Positions 1 to 5,944 of a stretch of DNA of 8,523 nucleotides are shown in pieces. The DNA comes from Bacteroidales bacterium Bact_20. GTDB lineage: Bacteria; Bacteroidota; Bacteroidia; Bacteroidales; DTU049. The translations under genes were made by a program, and so were the position numbers. The stretch spans positions 1 to 8,523 of the forward strand of contig LUZL01000181.1 in the NCBI GenBank assembly GCA_001603615.1, read 5' to 3'. The notes beneath the pieces were generated by a model. It saw nothing but the letters and a program-made list of their open reading frames with translations. It searched no databases and was not told where the DNA came from. Within the stretch, counting starts at the first letter, position 1, and every line of letters begins with the position of its first letter.

Positions 1-588
1 GAAAATAATGTAAACTTCTTTGGCATCATGGAAATAGATGAACTACTCATGCAATACTCCGAGAAAGGTCGCAGATACAAAACTATTGAAGAATATCTTT
101 TAGCTCAAGAGCTAAAAAAACACAAAGTTGCCATACTATCTATGATAGATAGAAGTGGCAATATGCTATGCAAATTGACTGGTCTAGATAATGTAAAAAG
201 AGAACAAATAGAAAAAATAATATCTATGAGAATATCTAAAAATGCTGTTATTTGCTCTCCTGATAATGAAGAGTTTAAAAATATTAGTGAAAACAAGCTA
301 AAAGATAAAACTGTAATAACAAATCGTAAAAAGAAGTTTGGGCAGCATGGCTTAGCGATAGTGAAAGATAAAGAAAGTGATTTCGTAGGGTGGATAAATG
401 ATACATTCAGAGGTGTAGCTACGAAGTACCTGCAGAGCTATATAATGTGGTATGTGGTGAAGCATAAGTATCTATTGAGTAGAGTGATATATGATATAGG
501 TAGAATGCTCAATCTGGCAGCCTCAGATTGGGAAGCATGGTATGTATACATGCGTTTGAGATTAAAACCTAGAGAAACTTTAACATAA
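1..588 (+). CDS. IS1595/ISXO2-like transposase, 3' part (5' end outside window)
   Basis: The reading frame is open from base 1 to the TAA at 586-588; the ATG at 28 is probably internal because in-frame codons (ENNVNFFGI) precede it without a stop. Numbering from that Met, MEIDE (1-5) matches the segment around the first catalytic Asp of IS1595-family transposases (usually VEVDE or similar). A basic linker and a strand-rich stretch KVAILSMIDRSG (33-44) follow. VICSPD (74-79) fits the second Asp region, and FRGVATKYLQSYIMWY (127-142) is the conserved C-terminal block of ISXO2-like transposases. The third catalytic residue, expected just before that block, is not obvious; E116 or D118 are the only nearby acidic candidates, so activity is uncertain. 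The usual N-terminal zinc ribbon would lie outside the window. Terminal inverted repeats could not be identified. The family call rests on motif recall, not on a search. Confidence 0.7.
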   Translation, partial: ENNVNFFGIMEIDELLMQYSEKGRRYKTIEEYLLAQELKKHKVAILSMIDRSGNMLCKLTGLDNVKREQIEKIISMRISKNAVICSPDNEEFKNISENKLKDKTVITNRKKKFGQHGLAIVKDKESDFVGWINDTFRGVATKYLQSYIMWYVVKHKYLLSRVIYDIGRMLNLAASDWEAWYVYMRLRLKPRETLT

Positions 589-680
589 ATGTTATTCATT
601 CTCCTTTTTCATTCGTTCCATTAAAAATTAATATTTATTTTTTCTTTAAACATTTTTTTAATTAATTTATTATTTTTTAT

Positions 681-688
681 TAATTTTG
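681..688 (+). promoter_or_regulatory. Bacteroidota-type -7 promoter element for tRNA-His
   Basis: TAATTTTG matches the TAnnTTTG -7 consensus of the Bacteroidota primary sigma factor and ends 10 bases before the first base of the tRNA, a spacing suited to a start at or just before the mature 5' end. No clear TTTG-like -33 element is visible in the T-rich upstream stretch. The 589-698 interval otherwise shows only A/T-rich sequence. Confidence 0.6.
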
Positions 689-698
689 CATTCTAAAC

Positions 699-772
699 GG
701 TGGATGTAGTTCAATGGTTAGAGCACCAGATTGTGGATCTGGAAGTTGTGGGTTCAAGTCCCATCATCCACC
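699..772 (+). tRNA. tRNA-His (anticodon GTG)
   Basis: A complete cloverleaf can be folded. The acceptor stem GTGGATG (700-706) pairs with CATCCAC (765-771). G699 and C772 give the extra G-1:C73 pair that is the identity mark of histidine tRNAs. The anticodon stem CCAGA (726-730) pairs with TCTGG (738-742), and loop TTGTGGA places GTG at 733-735. The T arm is GTGGG (748-752), loop TTCAAGT, then CCCAT (760-764) with one G-U pair. The 3' CCA is not encoded. It delivers histidine to CAU and CAC codons. It stands alone, between the transposase remnant and the ferritin gene, with its own promoter element. Confidence 0.97.
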
Positions 773-852
773 CTTCTTATTAAATTTATAATCATCCTTT
801 TTTTATACTATAATAAAAATCATTTTATTATTTATTTTATTAATTTTTTTTA

Positions 853-860
853 TATATTTG
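853..860 (+). promoter_or_regulatory. Bacteroidota-type -7 promoter element for the ferritin gene
   Basis: TATATTTG fits TAnnTTTG and lies 28 bases before the ferritin ATG, implying a short leader of roughly 20 bases that holds the Shine-Dalgarno sequence. The interval 773-888 between tRNA and ferritin is otherwise A/T-rich with no ORF or clear hairpin. No operator palindrome for OxyR or Fur could be recognised. Confidence 0.55.
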
Positions 861-876
861 CAATAACAAATAAAAA

Positions 877-883
877 AGGAGGT
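877..883 (+). promoter_or_regulatory. Strong Shine-Dalgarno sequence of the ferritin gene
   Basis: AGGAGGT lies 5 bases before the ATG at 889 and matches the anti-Shine-Dalgarno consensus perfectly. It fixes the ferritin start and rules out the overlapping frame that begins inside the tRNA. Such sites are rare in this window: only rplT has an equal one. Confidence 0.85.
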
Positions 884-888
884 AAAAA

Positions 889-1380
889 ATGGGAACAAGA
901 GGTAAAGCTATTATTAAATTAGATGTAGACAAGCTTTTAGAATTATTAAACAAAGCTTATGCTGATGAATGGTTAGCTTACTATCAGTATTGGGTAGGAG
1001 CTAAAGTAGCTAAAGGGATAATGAGAGGACCAGTAGCTAGTGAGCTTATGGAGCATGCTATGGAAGAATTAGGACATGCTGATAAGCTTTCAGAACGCAT
1101 TTTACAGCTAGGTGGTACACCTATTATTAAACCTGAAGATTGGTATAAAATGTCCAATTGTGGTTATGATGCTCCTGAAAATCCTAATACAGAAGTGTTA
1201 TTAAAACAAAACATTAAAGGGGAGCAATGTGCTATTGGCGTTTACAATAAATTATTAGAATTTATTGGTGACAAAGATCCTATTACTTTTCATCTAATTC
1301 GTGAAATCCTAGAAGATGAAGTGGAGCATGAAGATGATCTAGAAAACTTATTAGAAGATTTCGAATCTATGAAAAAATAA
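889..1380 (+). CDS. Dps-like ferritin (DPSL / thioferritin type)
   Basis: A 163-residue four-helix-bundle protein of the ferritin-like superfamily, expected to form a cytosolic dodecameric cage that oxidises Fe(II), preferably with peroxide, and stores the iron while protecting DNA. The dinuclear metal site is visible: E27 in helix A, E60xxH63 in helix B, E112 in helix C and E144xxH147 in helix D. Two cysteines, C91 (SNCGY) and C114 (GEQCAIGVY), are the pair that separates Dps-like thioferritins from true Dps and bacterioferritin. Overall it resembles the Bacteroides DpsL form from memory (DEWLAYYQYWVGA, LLKQNI). Length fits the family. It is monocistronic, with promoter, strong Shine-Dalgarno and terminator all present. 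Oxidative-stress or iron induction is likely by family, but no operator was seen. The annotation label bacterioferritin would be less exact. Confidence 0.9.
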   Translation: MGTRGKAIIKLDVDKLLELLNKAYADEWLAYYQYWVGAKVAKGIMRGPVASELMEHAMEELGHADKLSERILQLGGTPIIKPEDWYKMSNCGYDAPENPNTEVLLKQNIKGEQCAIGVYNKLLEFIGDKDPITFHLIREILEDEVEHEDDLENLLEDFESMKK

Positions 1381-1400
1381 TCTTTTTCATATAATAAATA

Positions 1401-1426
1401 AAAAAAGCCTCTATAGAGGCTTTTTT
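1401..1426. terminator. Bidirectional intrinsic terminator between ferritin and the gpmA-glmM operon
   Basis: A perfect 26-base palindrome: six A, core GCCTCTATAGAGGC, six T. It forms a G+C-containing stem with a T run on either strand. It lies 20 bases after the ferritin stop and 21 bases beyond the stop of the convergent RHH-like gene, so it can end transcription from both sides. Confidence 0.9.
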
Positions 1427-1447
1427 TATTTATATATTTCAACTTTT

Positions 1448-1717
1448 TTATAAAAAATCATCAAATAGTGATAATTGATTGATTTTATTTTCGGTACTTT
1501 GATTTTTTTTATTATTGACTTTATGCTCGTGATTTTCCTTTTTATAAAAATAATGCAATGAGTGTTCATCGTTATTTTGAATAAAATCATTAATTATAGC
1601 TCTAATAAATTTATTTGGGCTGGTGCCACTAATTTTGCAAAATTCTTCAAACTTAATTGCAGTGTTATTTGGGATAGCAAATTTATATTTTCTATATTTA
1701 GATTTTTTCCTCGGCAT
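1448..1717 (-). CDS. Small ribbon-helix-helix-like protein with C-terminal sliding-clamp-binding-like motif
   Basis: An 89-residue basic protein of no family I can name. The N-terminus (MPRKKSKYRK) is strongly basic. Residues 11-47 look like a ribbon-helix-helix (Arc/CopG/MetJ-type) fold: a short strand YKFAIP, helix A NTAIKFEEFCKIS, a turn GTSPN, and helix B KFIRAIINDFIQN. A polar, probably disordered linker rich in N, K and H (48-79) leads to QLSLF at 81-85, followed by DDFL at the end. QLSLF equals the consensus pentapeptide (QL[S/D]LF) by which bacterial polymerases and repair proteins dock on the beta clamp, and it sits on a flexible tail as such motifs do. The start at 1717 lies 7 bases after the glmM stop without Shine-Dalgarno, so it is probably translated from the gpmA-glmM mRNA. 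DNA binding and clamp binding are inferences. Confidence 0.75.
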   Translation of the reverse strand: MPRKKSKYRKYKFAIPNNTAIKFEEFCKISGTSPNKFIRAIINDFIQNNDEHSLHYFYKKENHEHKVNNKKNQSTENKINQLSLFDDFL

Positions 1718-1724
1718 AATAAAG

Positions 1725-3116
1725 TTATTGTATTATTTCATTTAAATCTTGCATGATTTTATATAAAAATTTTTCTGCTTGAGCTTTGCTGCTACTTTCT
1801 ACATATATACGAATAATAGGTTCAGTATTAGATGGTCTCAGATGTATCCATGTATCATCATTATTAGTGAGTTTCAGCCCATCCACATTAATAAAGTCTA
1901 AATGTGAATTACGTTTTTGTATTTCATTTAAAATGTCAGGTATAGGTAAATTAATATTGTTAATATCTATTTTAGATTTTATCATGTGATAATATGGATA
2001 ATAAGATTTAAGCACAGAAACAGGTTTTTGTTTTTGAGCCATAAAACTTAAAAACAAGGCTATTCCCAGTATAGCATCTCTCCCGTAATGTAATTCTGGT
2101 AAAATAACTCCACCATTCCCTTCTCCACCGATTACTGCTCCCACTTCTTTCATTTTATTAACTACATTAATTTCTCCTACTGCTGAATAATAAATAGAAC
2201 AATTGTATTTATCAGCTACAAATTTAACTGCTTGTGTGGTACTTAAATTCACCACTACAGGACCAGGTTTGTTTTCTAAAATATAATCAGCTATAGCTAC
2301 GATTGTATATTCTTCTCCAAACATATCTCCATTATCACAGACTATAGCTAATCTATCTACATCTGGATCTACAGCGAACCCCACATCAGCTTTATTAGTT
2401 TTCACATTAAATGATAATTGAGATAAGTTCTCTGGTAATGGCTCTGGTGAATGTTCGAAAACTCCATTAACATCATCATTAATTAAAATATAATTATCTA
2501 TACCTAAAGCATCAAATAACTTTCTAATAGCTATGCTACCAGTACTATTGATAGTATCTACTACAATTTTAAAATTTGATTGTCTAATTAACTCTTTATT
2601 AATATAAGGTAATTCTAATATTTTTTTGATATGATAATCCATCAAATCTGGAGCTTGATATATTTGTCCAAAGGATTCTTCTTTTACTAGAGAAAAAGAT
2701 GATGAATCATTAACTATTTTCTCTATATTATGTAAAATATCTTCAGTAATAAATTCTCCTTTATCATTAAAAAACTTTAGAGCATTCCAATTTTGAGGAT
2801 TATGACTAGCTGTTATCATTATACCTGCTTGAGCATTTAAATAAGTAACTCCCATTGCCATACTAGGAGTAGTGCTATAATCTGCATCATACACATCTAC
2901 ACCTGCACAAACTAAACTATTAATAACTAAATTTTTTATTGCATTACCTGATATTCTTCCATCTCTCCCAACTACGATTTTAGGTTTTATTTCTTGAAAT
3001 TTATTTTTAATAACGGTAGCAAAAGCTAATGAGTAATTTACTACATTTGCGGGATGCAATCCATCAATATCCCCAATGGTACCTCTGATACCAGAAATAG
3101 ATTTAATAAGTGACAT
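1725..3116 (-). CDS. glmM: Phosphoglucosamine mutase (alpha-D-phosphohexomutase family)
   Basis: A 463-residue cytosolic enzyme that most likely converts glucosamine-6-phosphate to glucosamine-1-phosphate, the step leading to UDP-N-acetylglucosamine for peptidoglycan and lipopolysaccharide. All four active-site segments of the phosphohexomutase family are present: TASHNP with phosphoserine S104; the metal-binding DPDVDR (D250, D252, D254, R255); the sugar-binding loop GGEGNGG (330-336); and the phosphate-binding RPSNTEP (427-433). The N-terminus SISGIRGTIG is typical of Bacteroidota GlmM. The sugar loop departs from the GGEQSGH form of E. coli GlmM, so phosphomannomutase or phosphoglucomutase activity is an alternative. 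It begins 6 bases after the gpmA stop without Shine-Dalgarno, so the two are probably cotranscribed. Confidence 0.88.
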   Translation of the reverse strand: MSLIKSISGIRGTIGDIDGLHPANVVNYSLAFATVIKNKFQEIKPKIVVGRDGRISGNAIKNLVINSLVCAGVDVYDADYSTTPSMAMGVTYLNAQAGIMITASHNPQNWNALKFFNDKGEFITEDILHNIEKIVNDSSSFSLVKEESFGQIYQAPDLMDYHIKKILELPYINKELIRQSNFKIVVDTINSTGSIAIRKLFDALGIDNYILINDDVNGVFEHSPEPLPENLSQLSFNVKTNKADVGFAVDPDVDRLAIVCDNGDMFGEEYTIVAIADYILENKPGPVVVNLSTTQAVKFVADKYNCSIYYSAVGEINVVNKMKEVGAVIGGEGNGGVILPELHYGRDAILGIALFLSFMAQKQKPVSVLKSYYPYYHMIKSKIDINNINLPIPDILNEIQKRNSHLDFINVDGLKLTNNDDTWIHLRPSNTEPIIRIYVESSSKAQAEKFLYKIMQDLNEIIQ

Positions 3117-3122
3117 AAATTA

Positions 3123-3869
3123 TTATTTTGCTTTACCTTGATTAGCGACTTTGTCAATAGCAGCTTTTAATTTTTCTTCATCTGCTAGGAAATATCTATT
3201 AATTGGTTTTAGATTATCATCTAATTGATATACTAGAGGAATGCCAGTAGGTATATTAAAATGTAATACCTCATCTTCACTCATTTGATCTAAATATTTC
3301 ACAACACCACGTAAACTATTACCGTGAGCAGATATCAAGACTCTTTTATTATTGAGCAAGTCATATTTTATTTGGTTCTCCCACAAAGGAATAACTCTCT
3401 CTACAGTATCTTTTAGAGATTCACCCAGCATATATTGTATATTATCTACATCAGCATATCTAGATTCCTTTCTCATGTCTTTTATTTCATCTTCAGAAAG
3501 TAGCGGTGGGCGAACATCATATGCTCTTCTCCATAATAATACTTGTTCTTCCCCATATTGAGCTGCCATTTCTGCTTTATTAAGACCTTGTAATTTGCCA
3601 TAATGTTTTTCGTTTAATCGCCAAGTTTTTATTTCTGGTAGCCACATGCGATCCATTTGTTCTAAAATAAGCCAAAGTGTTTTTATAGCTCTTTGCAATA
3701 CAGATGTATAAGTAATGTCAAAATCAAAACCTTTTTCTTTTAAAATTTTACCTGCTTCTATAGCTTCTTGTTCACCCTGAGGTGTCAATGCTACATCTGT
3801 CCATCCTGTGAAAATATTTGCACGATTATATACACTCTCACCGTGCCTCACTAATACTAAAGTTTTCAT
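3123..3869 (-). CDS. gpmA: 2,3-bisphosphoglycerate-dependent phosphoglycerate mutase
   Basis: A 248-residue glycolytic and gluconeogenic enzyme that interconverts 3-phosphoglycerate and 2-phosphoglycerate through a phosphohistidine. The histidine phosphatase fold signature LVRHGES (6-12) gives catalytic H9. R60 (LQRAIKT), E87 in RLNEKHYG and H182 in SAHGNSLRG complete the active site. FTGWTDVALTPQGEQEA (20-36) and the length of about 250 residues separate the cofactor-dependent mutases from short phosphatase relatives. It starts 35 bases after the stop of the upstream lipoprotein, with only a weak AGGA before the ATG and no TAnnTTTG element in the gap, so it probably shares that gene's transcript. 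glmM follows closely. Confidence 0.95.
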   Translation of the reverse strand: MKTLVLVRHGESVYNRANIFTGWTDVALTPQGEQEAIEAGKILKEKGFDFDITYTSVLQRAIKTLWLILEQMDRMWLPEIKTWRLNEKHYGKLQGLNKAEMAAQYGEEQVLLWRRAYDVRPPLLSEDEIKDMRKESRYADVDNIQYMLGESLKDTVERVIPLWENQIKYDLLNNKRVLISAHGNSLRGVVKYLDQMSEDEVLHFNIPTGIPLVYQLDDNLKPINRYFLADEEKLKAAIDKVANQGKAK

Positions 3870-3904
3870 ATTTTATCCTGTATTTTTTAAGTATGGTATT
3901 CTGG

Positions 3905-4402
3905 TTAATTAATATCATATTTTTCAATGATATATCTTTGTAGACTTAATATTTTTTTATTTATCGTATCTTCTATGCTATCTATTCTCATCATAACATC
4001 TATTATTTTAGCACTCTCAAATGCAGCATTCTCATTCTCATTTGCACTATCTAATAATGAAATCAAATATGGATATGTGTTTTTAGCTATATCATTGTAT
4101 ACACCAAAAAGCTCAAGTGCACCTTTTCTAAATGTGTCTTCTAATTTAAATGGTTTTTGATACTTATTAACCATTGAATCTAAAACTTCTTGATATACAC
4201 TAAGAAGCATTCTAAGCGAATCAGTAGGTTTATTTTCATAAATAGCCATATATAATTGCGCTTCATGTTGCAAAACTAAATGTTGATCGTCAGCAAATTG
4301 GTTATTAAATTCAATAATTTTATTTGAATTCATTTTTTTGCATGCTGGCATAGCTAATATTATACTAGCTATTAATATAACGCCTAATAATTTCTTTTGC
4401 AT
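3905..4402 (-). CDS. Small helical lipoprotein of unknown function
   Basis: A 165-residue protein with a lipoprotein signal peptide: KK, a hydrophobic stretch LLGVILIASIILA and then MPAC, with lipidation expected at C21. The mature part is almost wholly helical by composition, with acidic and amphipathic segments and no cysteine, suggesting a helical bundle. No acidic cluster follows the cysteine (CKKMN), so a periplasm-facing location is more likely than surface display. Size and helical pattern recall the LIC11966-type small surface proteins of Bacteroidota and Leptospira, but that is a weak guess. It is the first gene of the operon that continues into gpmA, glmM and the RHH-like gene, with its own promoter element at 4420-4427. 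There is no Shine-Dalgarno. Confidence 0.8.
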   Translation of the reverse strand: MQKKLLGVILIASIILAMPACKKMNSNKIIEFNNQFADDQHLVLQHEAQLYMAIYENKPTDSLRMLLSVYQEVLDSMVNKYQKPFKLEDTFRKGALELFGVYNDIAKNTYPYLISLLDSANENENAAFESAKIIDVMMRIDSIEDTINKKILSLQRYIIEKYDIN

Positions 4403-4419
4403 AATTAAAGATTTTTTTA

Positions 4420-4427
4420 CAAAGTTA
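4420..4427 (-). promoter_or_regulatory. -7 promoter element for the lipoprotein-gpmA-glmM operon
   Basis: On the minus strand it reads TAACTTTG, a match to TAnnTTTG, 17 bases before the ATG at 4402. It is one half of a divergent promoter pair in the 80-base intergenic region 4403-4482, the other being at 4453-4460. The leader would be very short, which fits the absence of a Shine-Dalgarno sequence. Confidence 0.55.
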
Positions 4428-4452
4428 TTAAAAATTTATTAACAAAAATTTT

Positions 4453-4460
4453 TAATTTTG
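4453..4460 (+). promoter_or_regulatory. -7 promoter element for the two-lipoprotein / carbonic anhydrase operon
   Basis: TAATTTTG matches TAnnTTTG and ends 22 bases before the ATG at 4483. It is identical to the element in front of tRNA-His. No TTTG-like -33 box is seen at the usual distance. The divergent partner lies at 4420-4427, leaving 25 bases between the two elements. Confidence 0.55.
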
Positions 4461-4482
4461 AAAAAATATATTCATTTATTTT

Positions 4483-5034
4483 ATGAAAAAATTTATCTTT
4501 ATTTTTTTAATAGCATTATATTTCATCGGATGTGAAGGGAATGATGATTACTCTAGTGAAAACATGAATGTGATATCCGAAAGTGAGGATATTCCTTTCA
4601 AAGAAATCATTTTTTTAATTAATTTAAAAACTAATGATAGCACTTATGTGGTTGTACAAAACATAGATTCTATCAATATTTATGTAAATACTTATCCATG
4701 GGCTACAGTAAATTCTTTATCTATTGATACTACAAAAATAGAAAAGTTTATTGTCAGCAATAGGTTTGAGTCTAATAATAAGATTAGTTATTTAGTGGTA
4801 GCTAAACAAGCAATTTATCAAACCAACTTTAATACTGCTGGAGATTTTGCTCAATATCTTAATTCATTATATGAATTACAACCAGGCGAATATGCATGTC
4901 TAATACAATCATTTCAAATCACACTAAATGATAGCTCCATAGTAGAATATTATCCATACATATACAAAAGTTTCAGGGTAGAGCCTAATATGCGAAGTGT
5001 TTTTATCGGAGAATTTGATATAAATATAGATTAA
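4483..5034 (+). CDS. Putative surface lipoprotein of unknown function
   Basis: A 183-residue protein that I do not recognise. The signal peptide (KKFIFIFLIALYFIG) ends in a lipobox FIGC with lipidation at C17. The mature N-terminus CEGNDD is acidic, resembling the lipoprotein export signals that send Bacteroidota lipoproteins to the outer face of the outer membrane, so a surface location is possible. A Ser/Asp/Glu-rich tether (20-37) precedes a region of alternating hydrophobic and polar residues (about 40-180) that suggests a beta-rich domain. There is no further cysteine after C17 and no metal or catalytic motif. It is the first gene of a plus-strand operon with the next lipoprotein 3 bases downstream. 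There is no Shine-Dalgarno. Function unknown. Confidence 0.82.
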   Translation: MKKFIFIFLIALYFIGCEGNDDYSSENMNVISESEDIPFKEIIFLINLKTNDSTYVVVQNIDSINIYVNTYPWATVNSLSIDTTKIEKFIVSNRFESNNKISYLVVAKQAIYQTNFNTAGDFAQYLNSLYELQPGEYACLIQSFQITLNDSSIVEYYPYIYKSFRVEPNMRSVFIGEFDINID

Positions 5035-5037
5035 AAT

Positions 5038-5388
5038 ATGAAATCAATAAAATTTATTTTAATAATTTGCATAGCATTTATTTTGCAATCTTGCTACAAA
5101 TCTGCAGAAATTCAGGTAAGAAATAATATTTCAAAAGTTAAAATCACAGAAGTGAAATGGGGCGATCATTATATAGCTAGCCAATTGCTACCTGGTCAGA
5201 CTTCTTCTAAAATTACTATCACTAATCGCGAAGAAAAATTTTCTGCTATTCATAATATTTCTTTTATAATGACTGCTAATGATAAATATGTATATTTAGA
5301 AACAGTTTCTAAATATATGCTAGATGAAGATCAAGAGTTATTGATAATATTAGATGACACAACAAAAGTTATAAATCCTAATCAATAA
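5038..5388 (+). CDS. Small beta-rich lipoprotein of unknown function
   Basis: A 116-residue protein with signal peptide KSIKFILIICIAFI and lipobox LQSC, giving lipidation at C19. The mature domain of about 97 residues has short alternating strands (EIQVRN, KVKITEVKW, SKITITN, HNISFIMTA, QELLIILDD) and a central LLPGQTS turn, suggesting a small beta-sandwich. No acidic export signal follows the cysteine (CYKSAE), so it may face the periplasm, unlike its upstream neighbour. It starts 3 bases after that gene and ends 5 bases before the carbonic anhydrase-like gene, so the three are almost surely one transcript. I could not assign a family. Confidence 0.8.
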   Translation: MKSIKFILIICIAFILQSCYKSAEIQVRNNISKVKITEVKWGDHYIASQLLPGQTSSKITITNREEKFSAIHNISFIMTANDKYVYLETVSKYMLDEDQELLIILDDTTKVINPNQ

Positions 5389-5393
5389 TAAAT

Positions 5394-5915
5394 ATGCCAT
5401 TGATAAAAAGTGTTAAAGGTATCTCGCCCAAGTGGGGAAAAGAGTGTTGGATAGCAGATAATGCAACTATAGTGGGCGATGTCATTATTGGAGATCAATG
5501 TACAATATGGTTTAATGCTGTTGTACGTGGAGATGTTCATTACATTCATATCGGTAATAAGGTTAATATTCAAGATCAAGTCGTCATACACTGCACCTAT
5601 CAAACATCTCCAGTAGAAATAGGAAACAATGTGTCCATAGGCCATGGTGCTATCATTCATGGTTGCCATATTGGTAATAATGTGTTGATAGGTATGGGTG
5701 CTATTGTAATGGATGATGTTATTATTGAAGATAATTGCATTATAGCAGCTGGAGCTATCGTTACTAAAAAAACTCATATCCCATCATATACTATTTTTGG
5801 TGGTATTCCTGCTAAAAAAATTAAATCATTATCAGAGGAACAATTTCAAAACGAAGTAATTAATATTGCTGATCATTATCCTATGTATGCTAGCTGGTAT
5901 GATGAAATTAAATAA
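5394..5915 (+). CDS. Gamma-class carbonic anhydrase family protein (YrdA/PaaY-like hexapeptide protein)
   Basis: A 173-residue left-handed parallel beta-helix protein with hexapeptide repeats through about residues 20-140 ([LIV]-G-x4 pattern: IVGDVIIGDQC, IGNNVSIGHG, IGNNVLIGMG). The three zinc-ligand histidines of the gamma class are in place: H66 in VVIHC, and H84 and H89 in IGHGAIIHGC with the 5-residue spacing of the family. Family residues R45 and D47 (VVRGD) and Q60 (NIQDQ) are also present. A short C-terminal helix (SEEQFQNEVINIADHY) would pack on the trimer. It acts in the cytosol, probably on CO2/bicarbonate, but many YrdA/PaaY-type proteins have low or unproven activity. There is no signal peptide, in contrast to the two lipoproteins before it. 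It converges on ubiE with a gap of 29 bases and no terminator hairpin. Confidence 0.9.
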   Translation: MPLIKSVKGISPKWGKECWIADNATIVGDVIIGDQCTIWFNAVVRGDVHYIHIGNKVNIQDQVVIHCTYQTSPVEIGNNVSIGHGAIIHGCHIGNNVLIGMGAIVMDDVIIEDNCIIAAGAIVTKKTHIPSYTIFGGIPAKKIKSLSEEQFQNEVINIADHYPMYASWYDEIK

Positions 5916-5944
5916 ATTTACAGTTTAATATAGGGACAAATATT

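Noticed and set aside
581..594. Inverted repeat TAACAT-AA-ATGTTA at the transposase stop
   Set aside because: It is A/T-only apart from one pair, without a T run; too weak for a terminator and not recognisable as an IS terminal repeat.
731..922. Plus-strand ORF beginning in the tRNA
   Set aside because: It starts inside the tRNA-His anticodon loop, runs through A/T-rich spacer and overlaps the well-supported ferritin start in another frame.
1678..1685. Minus-strand TAnnTTTG match inside the RHH-like gene (similar ones at 78-85 and 2219-2226)
   Set aside because: Such eight-base matches occur by chance in A/T-rich coding sequence and have no gene start at a suitable distance.
1448..1717. RHH-like protein as antitoxin of a toxin-antitoxin pair
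   Set aside because: No toxin-sized gene lies next to it; its neighbours are glmM and, in the opposite direction, the ferritin gene.
1562..1756. Plus-strand ORF opposite the RHH-like gene
   Set aside because: It overlaps two minus-strand genes of the operon, lacks a promoter or ribosome site and is composed like an antisense shadow.
5382..5777. 131-codon ORF on the minus strand inside the gamma-CA gene
   Set aside because: It is antisense to a clear hexapeptide-repeat protein, has low-complexity composition and no start signals.
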